Positions 14,405 through 21,779 are shown, counted from the first letter of the stretch. The stretch is DNA of 21,930 bases from JAIEPT01 sp038217425 (GCA_038217425.1 JBBQPM010000112.1:1-21930), one strand, 5' to 3'. Made by a program: numbers and translations. The notes: generated by a model from the sequence alone, not told the origin.

Positions 14405-15855
14405 TGAACTACCTCGCATTGTCAATTCGGTTCCTCGACCCCGTGCCATCATTTCACGGCCGTGGCGATGCCGATCAACCGGAATGGCCCCCTTCGCCGC
14501 TGCGTGTTTTTCAAGCACTCGTAAACGCATCTGCCAATCAGCAACGCGGTTCGACGCTGCTTGAAGGTGTGTCACGCGCATTGCAGTGGCTGGAAGGGCA
14601 ATTACCTCGAATCGTAGCACCGGCGGTGAACGCCAGACCTACGCCCTACCGTATGTACGTCCCCAACAATGCAGGCGATCTGGTGGGCGCCGCATGGAGG
14701 CGCGGCGCAATCGACGCCTCCATTGCGGAACACCGTGTCGAGAAAGACATCTGCCCCCACCGACTCATCGGTAGCGATGTGGTCCACTATCTTTGGCCGA
14801 TCATCGACGAGCACTTCGAACACTTGAAGACTTTGGTTTCAGCCGCTCGTTCAATCACGCACTTAGGCTGGGGCATCGACATGGTTGCGGGGAACGCCTC
14901 GATTCTTAGTGAGGATGACGTCGATCAGCTTCCGGGCGAGCACTGGCGATCAACGCCGACGGGAGGGAAACCTTTGCGAGCTCCAGTTGCCGGTACACTT
15001 GGTGCACTTGTTGAGAAACATCAAGCATTCTTGGGTCGCCTCCAGCCGAATGGATTTCGCCCCGTCCCGCCTTTGAGTGCGTTTCGCACCGTTGGCTATG
15101 TCCGCGACGGAGATCCGGTATCGCGTCCGGGTTCGGCTTTCCGGTTCTTGAACCCGGAAACCGGCAAATCGCAGACGTATGCAGCGACCGATGCAGTTCG
15201 GGTCGCGGGAATGATTCGCGGCGCGGCCGGAAAGGTTGCGAGCAACTCGGGCCACTCGCAGGCTTGGATTGACGAATACGTTTACGGGCATCACGAAGGG
15301 CCCGATTCTTTTCCTCGGTTCTCGTATCTGCCATTGCCATCGCTGCAACCTGCCGTCGGTGTCGGCCGAATTGGGCGGGTACTGATTGCAGAACCGGTTG
15401 GATCTACGGGAAAAGAGATCGCCTGGCTCAAACGGTTCCTCGCAGGCCATCAGGCGGAAAGCGAACAGGGGCGTCATGCCCTGCTTGTGCCGCTCACGGG
15501 CGATTACGTGCTGAACCAATATGTCAAGTCGTCGGATCTATGGACGACGGTGACGCCGGTCGCCCTTCCAGGTTCCGACGAAGGTGTGGCCTCGAAGACC
15601 GACAAACTCCTGGCAAAAATGTTTCGTCACGCGGGTTACTCGCTCGACATGTTGGCCAGCCTCGATTTTCATCGCATGCCGTTTCTGCGAGGCGCCGAAG
15701 ATGCGAAACGTTATCGCCCTCGATCACCGCATCATCTCGCGAATTGCACGATGTATCACATGCGTATCCGTTGGAAGTATCCCATGTCCGGCCCCATTGC
15801 GCTCGGTTCCGGAAGATTCTGTGGACTTGGCCTGTTCGCGGCGGACACGAACTAA
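14404..15855 (+). CDS. csb2: Csb2 (GSU0054 family), Cas5-Cas6 fusion
   Basis: A 483-residue product. The N-terminus LALSIRFLDPVPSFHGRGDADQPEWPPSPLRVFQALVNA is the typical GSU0054/Csb2 opening. The middle part has HRVEKDICPHRLIGSDVVHYLWP and RFSYLPLPSLQPAVGVGRIGRVLIAEP. The C-terminus ends with a glycine-rich GPIALGSGRFCGLGLF, as in Cas6 RAMP proteins. In I-G/I-U systems this fusion caps the crRNA 5' end (Cas5) and cuts the pre-crRNA (Cas6). Length is normal. It is last in the cas3-csb3-csb1-csb2 operon. The following 60 nt lead straight into a fragment of a different Csb2-type gene. Confidence 0.9.
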   Translation: MNYLALSIRFLDPVPSFHGRGDADQPEWPPSPLRVFQALVNASANQQRGSTLLEGVSRALQWLEGQLPRIVAPAVNARPTPYRMYVPNNAGDLVGAAWRRGAIDASIAEHRVEKDICPHRLIGSDVVHYLWPIIDEHFEHLKTLVSAARSITHLGWGIDMVAGNASILSEDDVDQLPGEHWRSTPTGGKPLRAPVAGTLGALVEKHQAFLGRLQPNGFRPVPPLSAFRTVGYVRDGDPVSRPGSAFRFLNPETGKSQTYAATDAVRVAGMIRGAAGKVASNSGHSQAWIDEYVYGHHEGPDSFPRFSYLPLPSLQPAVGVGRIGRVLIAEPVGSTGKEIAWLKRFLAGHQAESEQGRHALLVPLTGDYVLNQYVKSSDLWTTVTPVALPGSDEGVASKTDKLLAKMFRHAGYSLDMLASLDFHRMPFLRGAEDAKRYRPRSPHHLANCTMYHMRIRWKYPMSGPIALGSGRFCGLGLFAADTN

Positions 15856-15913
15856 TGAGGTCGGCGCTGATGGGCAACTACCAACGTCAGCAGCATCCGC
15901 AGAAGTTCGGCCC

Positions 15914-16231
15914 AACCGACACGCAAAGGGAACGGTCTTCTCGCAAACGTTCGCGGGCAAGGACGCGGAGGGTCGGCCGATGTGCGGGCCTGGGCAAGCC
16001 TTCTTCCTCCCCACCGACGAAGACGGCGATGGCCGAATCGATCATCTCACCGTGTCGGCGACGCGCGGGTTCGACGACCTCGAAGTGCGGGCCCTCGATC
16101 GCTTTCGCGAACTACGCTGGGGCGACGGCGATCCGCTGCGGTTCTTGCTCGTCGGCTTGGGGCGGCAGGACGATTTTCGTTCGCGGCTCTTCCAGGCGGC
16201 TCGCGTTTGGCGGTCGGCCAGGCCTGAATGA
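15914..16231 (+). pseudogene. Remnant of a second, divergent csb2-type gene
   Basis: In a different frame from csb2 a recognisable fragment reads VFSQTFAGKDAEGRP, AFFLPTDEDGDGRIDHLTV, RGFDDLEVRALDRFREL, LRFLLVGLG and ends ARVWRSARPE-stop. The block LPTDEDGDGRIDHLTV...LRALDRL...LLLVGLG is characteristic of another branch of GSU0054/Cas5-Cas6 proteins, where WxS is followed by TPF and more sequence. It has no start codon of its own, no N-terminal half and no C-terminal part. It is therefore a degraded copy, probably left by recombination between related cas loci. Family placement is from recognised motifs. Confidence 0.65.
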
Positions 16232-16411
16232 CTTCCTTCTTTCCAGTTGAATTCGTGCAGAAGCATCGGCTGCCTCGTTTCAAAACTACCCTCGCTGCAT
16301 CACCTTCATTCTACCACCATTGCTGACCATAGGCGGGCCGCTTGCACGATCGCCGATGAACGGTTTTCTACCCCGGACGAATCGAAACAAGCGTCCGGCA
16401 AGAAATACTGA

Positions 16412-16439
16412 TTGACATGTCGGAATATTCCGATATAAT
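16412..16439 (+). promoter_or_regulatory. Strong sigma-70 promoter with embedded operator for arsR operon
   Basis: TTGACA (16412-16417) and TATAAT (16434-16439) are both perfect consensus boxes with a 16-nt spacer. The spacer holds the perfect 14-bp palindrome TCGGAATATTCCGA (16420-16433). ArsR-family repressors bind such palindromes at their own promoters, so autorepression is likely. The predicted transcript starts only about 14 nt before the arsR ATG. Confidence 0.8.
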
Positions 16440-16459
16440 TGAGTAGTGTGAGGATCACC

Positions 16460-16783
16460 ATGACCGCCAAGACGAAGACCCCGAAATTGCCCAGGTTCAC
16501 GAGCCTGGACGCACTGGAGCAGGCGGCGGAATGCCTGAAGACGCTGGCGCACCCGCACCGGCTACGAATGGTGCAGATGCTCCTCCAGGGCCGCTACACG
16601 GTCGGTGAGCTTGCCGAGGCGTGCGGCATCCCCAGCCACATGGCTTCCGAACACCTGCGGCTCATGCAGCGGTGCGGCTTCCTTGTCAGCAAGAAGGAAG
16701 GCCGAAAGGCATACTACGAGATCGTTGAAGCGCATCTGGCGAAGATCATGGCCTGCATCGAGGAACGGTTCGGCAAGGTGTAA
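16460..16783 (+). CDS. ArsR/SmtB-family transcriptional regulator
   Basis: A 107-residue product from ATG 16460, with TGAGGA just upstream. A winged helix-turn-helix is clear: LKTLAHPHRLRMVQMLLQGRYTVGELAEACGIPSHMASEHLRLMQRCGFLVSKKEGRKAYYEI. The classic ELCVCDL arsenic site is absent; the sequence there is ELAEACGIP. Other cysteines lie in AECLKTL, MQRCGFL and MACIEERF. With a rhodanese and a CoA-disulfide-reductase downstream, the protein could sense persulfide, as SqrR/BigR do, or arsenite through a different cysteine pair. The promoter operator at 16420-16433 is the likely binding site. Family certain, inducer uncertain. Confidence 0.9.
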   Translation: MTAKTKTPKLPRFTSLDALEQAAECLKTLAHPHRLRMVQMLLQGRYTVGELAEACGIPSHMASEHLRLMQRCGFLVSKKEGRKAYYEIVEAHLAKIMACIEERFGKV

Positions 16784-16862
16784 CTTTTTTCGGCATAAAT
16801 GTCGTTAGGTCGGGACTAATCAATCAATGAATACCACAACACGAGTTCAAGGAGCCAAGATC

Positions 16863-16949
16863 ATGGAAATCCTCATCCCTTTGGGAATCCTCGTCGTCTG
16901 GATCATCCTGCAAGTCTGGGTGCTGCCACGCTTCGGGGTAAAGACCTGA
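16863..16949 (+). CDS. Tiny single-span membrane protein ending at an UGA (possible selenocysteine codon)
   Basis: The 28-codon frame from ATG 16863 has an ideal AAGGAG site at 16849-16854, so it is very likely translated. Nearly the whole peptide is hydrophobic (MEILIPLGILVVWIILQVW), then VLPRFGVKT. It therefore forms one membrane helix with a short basic tail. It stops at UGA (16947-16949). The same frame then continues for 37 sense codons and ends overlapping the ATG of the next gene. The residues directly after the UGA are MSGAC. If UGA encodes selenocysteine the product is 66 residues with a UxxxxC motif. The short product is what the sequence shows by the standard code. Confidence 0.7.
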   Translation: MEILIPLGILVVWIILQVWVLPRFGVKT

Positions 16950-17063
16950 ATGAGTGGAGCCTGCGGGCCGAGTTCGGCCCCGTCAATCCTCTATGATCAG
17001 AAGCATCGAACCAACTTCCGGACAACCGACGAGAGTTCAAACGACGAAGGGAAACTGCCATGA
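16950..17063 (+). other. In-frame continuation after UGA: readthrough domain or second small ORF
   Basis: Directly after the UGA an ATG starts 37 open codons (MSGACGPSSAPS... ending NDEGKLP). They stop at 17061-17063 in an ATGA overlap with the rhodanese gene. Either this is the C-terminal part of a selenoprotein made by UGA decoding, or a separate small ORF translated by coupling (TGAATG). It has one cysteine and is hydrophilic and acidic at the end. No own ribosome binding site is seen, which slightly favours continuity with the upstream frame. Confidence 0.4.
16965..16980 (+). promoter_or_regulatory. Candidate bacterial SECIS-like hairpin downstream of UGA
   Basis: GGGCCG and CGGCCC form a perfect 6-bp stem with loop AGTT. 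The loop (16971-16974) lies 22-25 nt after the last base of UGA, and G is among the first two loop bases. Those features meet the loose published description of bacterial SECIS elements. GC-rich hairpins occur by chance in such DNA, so this is only supportive. Confidence 0.3.
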
Positions 17064-17617
17064 CCGTAACCGCAGTATCGCCCCGCAAACTTGCAGAACT
17101 GTGCAAGGAAGGCAAGAAGATCGACTTGATCGACGTGCGCACGCCGGTCGAGTTCCGTGAGGTCCACGTCGAGATCGCCCGAAACGTCCCGCTGGATCGA
17201 CTCGACCCGGCAACGCTGATGCAGGCCCGCAACGGCTCTGCCGATGAGCCACTGTACATCCTCTGTCGATCTGGCAGTCGAGGCCAGCAGGCGTGCGAGA
17301 AGTTCGCCAAGGCAGGCTTTTCCAACGTGGTGAACATCGAAGGCGGCACTCTGGCCTGCATCGAAGCCGGTCTGCCGGTCCTGCGTGGAAAGAAAGCCAT
17401 CTCTCTGGAGCGGCAAGTACGCATCGCAGCGGGATCGCTCGTGCTGCTGGGGGCGGGACTCTCTTTCGTCCATCTTGCATTCATCGGCCTATCGGCATTC
17501 GTCGGAGCCGGACTGGTGTTCGCCGGAATCACCGACACCTGCGGGATGGGCATGATCCTAGCTCGTATGCCGTGGAACCAGTGCAAGGAGGATACGAAGT
17601 CCTGCTGCACCCGCTGA
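17060..17617 (+). CDS. Rhodanese-DUF2892 membrane sulfurtransferase (YgaP-like)
   Basis: The 185-residue product has an N-terminal rhodanese domain (about 5-105) with IDLIDVRTPVEFREVHV and the active loop CRSGSR (Cys69). From about 115 to 170 there is a DUF2892 membrane part with two helices and the ending GLVFAGITDTCGMGMILARMPWN, as in YgaP. The C-terminal tail CKEDTKSCCTR holds three more cysteines. Rhodaneses move sulfane sulfur between thiols; YgaP-like proteins place this at the inner membrane. AAGGGA precedes the ATG. It is third in the arsR-led operon and overlaps the readthrough frame of the tiny membrane protein. Confidence 0.9.
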   Translation: MTVTAVSPRKLAELCKEGKKIDLIDVRTPVEFREVHVEIARNVPLDRLDPATLMQARNGSADEPLYILCRSGSRGQQACEKFAKAGFSNVVNIEGGTLACIEAGLPVLRGKKAISLERQVRIAAGSLVLLGAGLSFVHLAFIGLSAFVGAGLVFAGITDTCGMGMILARMPWNQCKEDTKSCCTR

Positions 17618-17648
17618 ATCTTTCAAACGAACCCAATGGAGTCGGATC

Positions 17649-19301
17649 ATGAAATTGCTCATTGTCGGTGGGGTAGCCGGTGGAGCGTCCGCAGCCGCTC
17701 GTTCTCGTCGGTTGTCGGAAGACGCCGAGATCATCATGTTCGAGCGGGGGCCAGACGTATCGTTCGCCAACTGCGGCCTGCCGTATTACGTCGGCGGCGA
17801 GATCGCCGAGCGGGAGAAGTTGCTGGTCACGACCTCGAAGCAATTGCGCACCCGTTTCAAGCTCGATGTGCGGACCAGAACATCCGTGGAGTCCATCGAC
17901 CGTTCAGCGAAGAAGGTGCGTGTTTGTGATCTTGCTTCGGGACGAGAGTACGAGGAATTCTACGACAAGCTGCTCCTCGCACCGGGGGCAGCGCCGTTAC
18001 GCCCCCCGATTCCCGGCATCGACTTACCGGGCATTTTCACCCTGAGAAATCTTCAAGACGTGGACCGCATCAAGGAGCAAGTAGATCGTGGCGTGAAGCA
18101 GGCCGTCGTGGTGGGGGCGGGATTCATCGGCCTGGAACTGGTCGAGAACTTCGTGAAGCGGGGGATCGCAACTACGGTGGGCGAGTTGCAGGACCAAGTG
18201 CTGCCGCCGTTCGACAAGGAGATGACGACGCCCATCCTGGAAGCCTTGGCGGGAAAAAGCGTGACGGTCTTGCTTGGACAATCTGCGGACGGTTTCGAGC
18301 AGGCCGCTGATGGCCTCGTGGTCCGTCTGAAATCGGGCCAGCGATTGCCCGCCCAACTCGTCATCCTGGGTGTAGGCGTACGCCCAGAGAACAAGCTGGC
18401 AGTCGATGCAGGTCTTGAGGTCGGGCCTCGTGGGGGCATCCGGGTCAACGAGTATCTTCAAACAAGCGACCCGGACATCTACGCGGTCGGGGACGCCATC
18501 GAGGTCAAAGACTTCGTTTCCGGCGACCAGACGCAAGTACCGTTGGCGGGACCAGCCAATCGGCAAGGCCGGATTGCTGCCGATAATATCTTTGGCCGTG
18601 CCGTGAAATACCGGGGAACTCAGGGGACTGCCATCCTGGGTTTTTTCGACAACACGGCGGCAATGACCGGCGCGTCGGAAAAGAGCCTGCGCCGAGCCAA
18701 TCGCCCGCTTCGCAAGGTCTACGTTCATCCAACGCATCACGCCGGATACTACCCCGGTGCGGAGCAAATGACTCTGAAGGTAATCTTCGACCCGGAGACG
18801 GGAAAGCTGCTTGGGGCGCAAGGCGTCGGCGGGGCCGGTGTGGACAAGCGGATCGACGTTCTGGCCGTGGCGATCCAGGCTGGCATGACGGTCTTTGACC
18901 TCGAAGAGATGGAATTGGCCTACGCACCGCAGTACGGGTCGGCCAAAGACCCAATCAACATGGCGGGGTTCGTGGCAGGCGGGCTTCTGCGAGGCGACCA
19001 TCCCCAGGTCGATGTCGAAGCAGTCCTGGCCGCTCCAGAAAATCAGCGAGCGTTCGTGCTGGATGTTCGCACGTCCCAGGAGTTCTCGGCTGGTCATCTT
19101 CCTGGAGCCGTGAACATCCCGGTCGATGAGTTGCGTTCTCGGCTGGAAGAAATTCCTCGTGATCGAGAGATTGCCGCATATTGTCAGGTAGGACAACGAG
19201 GCTATTTGGCGACCCGCATCTTGCGGCAGTCCGGCTTCTCGGCGTCGAACATCGGCGGTGGGTACAAGACGTACAAGCTGTTTCATCCGGATGCGACTTG
19301 A
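17649..19301 (+). CDS. CoA-disulfide reductase-like FAD/NAD(P) oxidoreductase with C-terminal rhodanese
   Basis: The 550-residue product fits the CoADR-RHD family. The FAD-binding start is KLLIVGGVAGGASAAARSRRL and the single redox cysteine is Cys42 in SFANCGLPYYVGG. The NAD(P) site VVVGAGFIGLELVENF lies near 155-170, and the second FAD motif DIYAVGDAIEV near 278. The dimerisation domain follows, with the family's AYAPQYGSAKDPINMAGFVA at about 422-441. The rhodanese domain (about 455-545) has the active loop CQVGQRG with Cys512. Related enzymes reduce CoA persulfides or polysulfide. It likely processes sulfane sulfur supplied by the upstream rhodanese. Length is normal and all key residues are present. 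Confidence 0.92.
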   Translation: MKLLIVGGVAGGASAAARSRRLSEDAEIIMFERGPDVSFANCGLPYYVGGEIAEREKLLVTTSKQLRTRFKLDVRTRTSVESIDRSAKKVRVCDLASGREYEEFYDKLLLAPGAAPLRPPIPGIDLPGIFTLRNLQDVDRIKEQVDRGVKQAVVVGAGFIGLELVENFVKRGIATTVGELQDQVLPPFDKEMTTPILEALAGKSVTVLLGQSADGFEQAADGLVVRLKSGQRLPAQLVILGVGVRPENKLAVDAGLEVGPRGGIRVNEYLQTSDPDIYAVGDAIEVKDFVSGDQTQVPLAGPANRQGRIAADNIFGRAVKYRGTQGTAILGFFDNTAAMTGASEKSLRRANRPLRKVYVHPTHHAGYYPGAEQMTLKVIFDPETGKLLGAQGVGGAGVDKRIDVLAVAIQAGMTVFDLEEMELAYAPQYGSAKDPINMAGFVAGGLLRGDHPQVDVEAVLAAPENQRAFVLDVRTSQEFSAGHLPGAVNIPVDELRSRLEEIPRDREIAAYCQVGQRGYLATRILRQSGFSASNIGGGYKTYKLFHPDAT

Positions 19302-19336
19302 TCGGGCGGTCATGCTATGAACTTAAAGGAGAAAAG

Positions 19337-19738
19337 ATGTCCACGCTTCAAATTTTTGACAAGCCGTTGTGCTGTTCCAGTGGAGTTTGTGGCGCTGACG
19401 TTGATCCCGCACTCGTGACGTTTTCAGCCGACCTTCAGTGGTTGGAGCGGCAAGGTGTCCAAGTGCAGAGAATCAACCCGGCACACCGGCCCGAACTCTT
19501 CGCAGCGAGCGGCCTTATCCGAGAAGAATTGAAGAAACATGGAAACGGGTGCTTGCCGGTGGTCGTGGTAAATAATGCAGTTGTCAGCCGTAGCGTAATG
19601 CCCAATCGCAACCAATTGGCGGCTTGGACTGGAATCACGCCTAATTCTCTGCCAGACCTTCCCATGATGACGACTGGCTGCTGTGGCGATACTGAAGGCA
19701 AAAATAGTTCATCGTCCTCGTGTTGCGAACAATCCTAA
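19337..19738 (+). CDS. arsD: ArsD arsenic metallochaperone
   Basis: A protein of 133 residues from ATG 19337, preceded by AAAGGAG. The N-terminus STLQIFDKPLCCSSGVCG places cysteines at 12, 13 and 18, the same positions as the arsenite-binding cysteines of known ArsD. Then come LQWLERQGVQVQRINPAHRPELF and the thioredoxin-like GCLPVVVVNNAVVSRSVMPN. The tail carries two extra CC pairs (TTGCCGD and SSCCEQS), seen in some ArsD proteins. ArsD hands trivalent arsenic to the ArsA ATPase. It sits directly before arsA, as in classical ars operons, but after sulfur genes rather than an arsB pump. Confidence 0.93.
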   Translation: MSTLQIFDKPLCCSSGVCGADVDPALVTFSADLQWLERQGVQVQRINPAHRPELFAASGLIREELKKHGNGCLPVVVVNNAVVSRSVMPNRNQLAAWTGITPNSLPDLPMMTTGCCGDTEGKNSSSSSCCEQS

Positions 19739-19752
19739 ATTCAGAGGTTAAA

Positions 19753-20432
19753 ATGCGTCTCCTGAAACAGCCGACACGACTACTGTTCTTCACGGGCAAG
19801 GGTGGGGTTGGCAAGACCTCCTTGGCTTGTGCCACGGCGGTAACGATTGCGGACGGTGGACGAAAGGTCTTGCTGGTCAGCACCGACCCGGCATCCAATC
19901 TTGGCCAAGTCTTTGGGGTAGCGATTGGAGAGCATGACCACACTGCGATTCCAGGCGTTCCTGGCTTATATGCACTGAATATTAATCCCGAAGCGGCAGC
20001 GCAGGCGTATCGAGATCGGATTGTCGGACCCGTGCGTGACGTTTTGCCTGTGGAGACGGTCAAGGGAATGGAGGAGCAGTTGTCCGGAGCTTGTACCACA
20101 GAGATCGCTGCCTTTGACGAGTTCACGGGGCTGCTGACCGATGATGTGGCGACCGAAAAGTACGATCACATCATCTTTGATACGGCTCCCACCGGCCACA
20201 CGCTTCGGCTTCTCCAACTGCCAACGGCATGGACGAACTTTCTTGATTCCAATGAATCCGGCGCATCCTGTTTAGGTCCGCTTTCAGGCTTGGAGAAGCA
20301 GCGGCAAAAATACGCTCATGCAGTCGCACAGTTGGCAAACGGCGACACCACGACCGTTGTGCTTGTCTCACGCCCCCAGAAAGCATCTCTCGCGGAAGCA
20401 GATCGCACCAGTCATGAACTGGCGACATTGGG
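19753..20432 (+). pseudogene. arsA: ArsA arsenite-pump ATPase, 3'-truncated
   Basis: The first about 227 residues of ArsA are intact. They hold the P-loop TGKGGVGKTS (Lys21), STDPASNL, the metal-site cysteine in SGACTTEIAAFDEF, the signature DTAPTGHTLRLLQLP and a second cysteine in ASCLGPLSGLE. After HELATLG (about 20432) the family sequence stops and the frame runs on as antisense of another gene fragment to a stop at 20688. Bacterial ArsA is usually near 580 residues with two ATPase halves, so the second half and its metal cysteine are gone. The arsenite pump ATPase is probably non-functional unless a full copy exists elsewhere. The start has AGAGG upstream. Confidence 0.85.
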
Positions 20433-20673
20433 CAAGGCTCTTGCCCTGGGCGTTGGCGAATTCCTTGAGGGTCGCCTCCAGGGTGGTGTTGAGGGTGTTG
20501 GTGATGCTGCTGAGCATGGACTCCATGCTCTTGGCGATGACGGGCGCCAGCGGATCGTTTTCGATTTGCTTGGCCTGGCCGGTGGCGATCAGGGCCTTGG
20601 CGATGGCTTCGTCGGTGTCGAAGCGATAGCCGGCCTTCTGACCCATGCTTTCTTTGACGAGTTCGACAAACAT
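20433..20673 (-). pseudogene. N-terminal fragment of an unknown gene, joined antisense to arsA
   Basis: Reading left from ATG 20673, with AAGGA upstream, the frame gives MFVELVKESMGQKAGYRFDTDEAIAKALIATGQ, then a helical segment ending TLEATLKEFANAQGKS. After that it turns into the reverse of arsA. The small compact start and regular helices look like a genuine protein N-terminus. A phage-related protein came to mind but I cannot support that. The break with arsA at about 20433 shows a deletion or rearrangement. Confidence 0.45.
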
Positions 20674-20937
20674 GGCATTGTTCCTTGAGGGTGTCGGGAG
20701 TGGTTGGACTGTCTCCAGGCCCTTCCGAGCTGACGGTTTCGCTCCGCCTCCCCTCGGCTTCGCCCTGACAGGTTTAAGATGTGAGCGTAGAACAGCCGCC
20801 CGGCCTCGTCACAGGCCAGTTTTGGAACGCGAGGGAAGGGAGCGGCGTGTGATGCGATGTGGAATGAGTAGGTGGGGATTCGGTCTGCGTCGAAGGGACG
20901 GCTATCAACCTGGACCGTAAGGCGGTTCGGCCAGAAT

Positions 20938-21294
20938 TCAATGCCAGTCGTGACCACACCAGAAACATTGCCGCGCCGTGGGAGTGCGGACAACTCGACT
21001 GCATCGCGGACATCGATTGACGACAATTCCCAACTCAGACAAACCTAAATTTAGAAGCCGCCGAGATACTTGACATCGAAAAGCTTCGGCACCGTCGGCT
21101 AATGCAGCCTCAATTTCCGCATCCCCTTCTCCGCCCCAGCGTTCATTCAACATTCGAGCCATCGGTGGCGAGGATGACGCGGCCTTTTGACGGCCGATAA
21201 TCGCGAGGCCAACGCGGCGTTCAAATTCTGTCATCAAGGACTGGTAGTTGTCCCAGACGTATCGCGTCAGCACAACTTCGTCATCATATTCCAT
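20938..21294 (-). CDS. Hypothetical protein with C-terminal zinc ribbon
   Basis: A 118-residue product from ATG 21294 (MEYDDEVVLTRYVWDNYQSL). The frame reaches to 21396, but that part lies in a fold-back element and is unlikely to be native. The N-terminal two thirds are helical and charged (LTRYVWDNYQSLMTEFERRVG, GDAEIEAALADGAEAFRCQVSRRLL). The end has CPRC...CFWC (with RCPRCSRVVRTPTARQCFWCGHDWH), a treble-clef or zinc-ribbon pattern. I do not know the family. It lies next to the rearranged arsA end, together with another small unknown gene on the same strand. Confidence 0.6.
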   Translation of the reverse strand: MEYDDEVVLTRYVWDNYQSLMTEFERRVGLAIIGRQKAASSSPPMARMLNERWGGEGDAEIEAALADGAEAFRCQVSRRLLNLGLSELGIVVNRCPRCSRVVRTPTARQCFWCGHDWH

Positions 21295-21312
21295 CGCAGT
21301 GTTGCTTGAGGC

Positions 21313-21407
21313 CGAACGATCAGGATAAGCTGCCGGGGCCGCCTGCAAGAACTTCATGCCTCGCGAAACCAAGATGGCGGCCCCGGTCAGCTTCATCCGT
21401 TGGTTCG
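21313..21407. repeat. 95-nt fold-back element with imperfect inverted arms
   Basis: The arms start CGAAC at 21313 and end GTTCG at 21407. The inner parts are CCGGGGCCGCC (21333-21343) and its exact complement GGCGGCCCCGG (21376-21386), joined to a matching AAGCTG on each side. The arms are about 31-32 nt with several mismatches and the loop is 32 nt. It lies just before the zinc-ribbon gene. A MITE-like or structured repeat is likely; copy number cannot be seen here. Confidence 0.5.
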
Positions 21408-21425
21408 CCGGCGCCGTGCCGAGGA

Positions 21426-21779
21426 CTACATGGGTTCAAGCGGTTTGCCGCCCTCGTAAGGACTCTCGCCAACAAACAGCCAACACGACAAATCGCTGAG
21501 GCGATCGTATGCAGCCTCGTAGTATTCTTCACCGTGCGTCCGGGGAAAGCTGGGGTGCGTGGACCAGTCTTTCGCGAAGTCCTCAATATACCAGAAGCCC
21601 TCTGCAATCCATCGCTCAATCAGGTTACGACCCTGATGGGCGACGGCGCACTTCTCCATCGCCAGGATTAACCGCGAAAATGCTGCCTTGTCCCAAGTCA
21701 ACTTGCACCGAAGTTGGATGAGGAACGAGCCGTCTTCTGCGTTGAACTCGCGCCGGAGGATCGGTTCGTAGTCATCCAT
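21426..21779 (-). CDS. Hypothetical 117-aa protein
   Basis: The product has 117 residues from ATG 21779 (MDDYEPILRREFNAEDGSFLIQLRCKLTWDKAAFSRLILAMEKC). The frame extends upstream to 21899, but that stretch is the fold-back element, so the internal ATG is preferred. The protein is soluble and mixed alpha/beta, with WIAEGFWYIEDFAKDWSTHPSFP and a Tyr/Trp-rich centre. It has no signal peptide or membrane segment. It resembles small stand-alone proteins common in planctomycete accessory regions, possibly immunity-type, but I cannot name a family. A GAGGATCG purine tract lies inside the gene, not at the start; the ribosome binding site is weak. Confidence 0.55.
   Translation of the reverse strand: MDDYEPILRREFNAEDGSFLIQLRCKLTWDKAAFSRLILAMEKCAVAHQGRNLIERWIAEGFWYIEDFAKDWSTHPSFPRTHGEEYYEAAYDRLSDLSCWLFVGESPYEGGKPLEPM

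Noticed and set aside
16286..16558. Minus-strand frame over the arsR promoter
   Set aside because: Crosses a consensus promoter, operator and the ArsR coding region; no support as a gene.
18024..19313. Minus-strand frame of 429 codons opposite the CoA-disulfide reductase
   Set aside because: Shadow; the plus strand has both nucleotide-binding motifs, the redox cysteine and a rhodanese loop.
20589..21026. Minus-strand frame of 145 codons in the 20.7-20.9 kb gap
   Set aside because: Parts read protein-like, but it overlaps both neighbours in other frames and lacks a ribosome binding site or recognisable family; left as unassigned, possibly a decayed gene.
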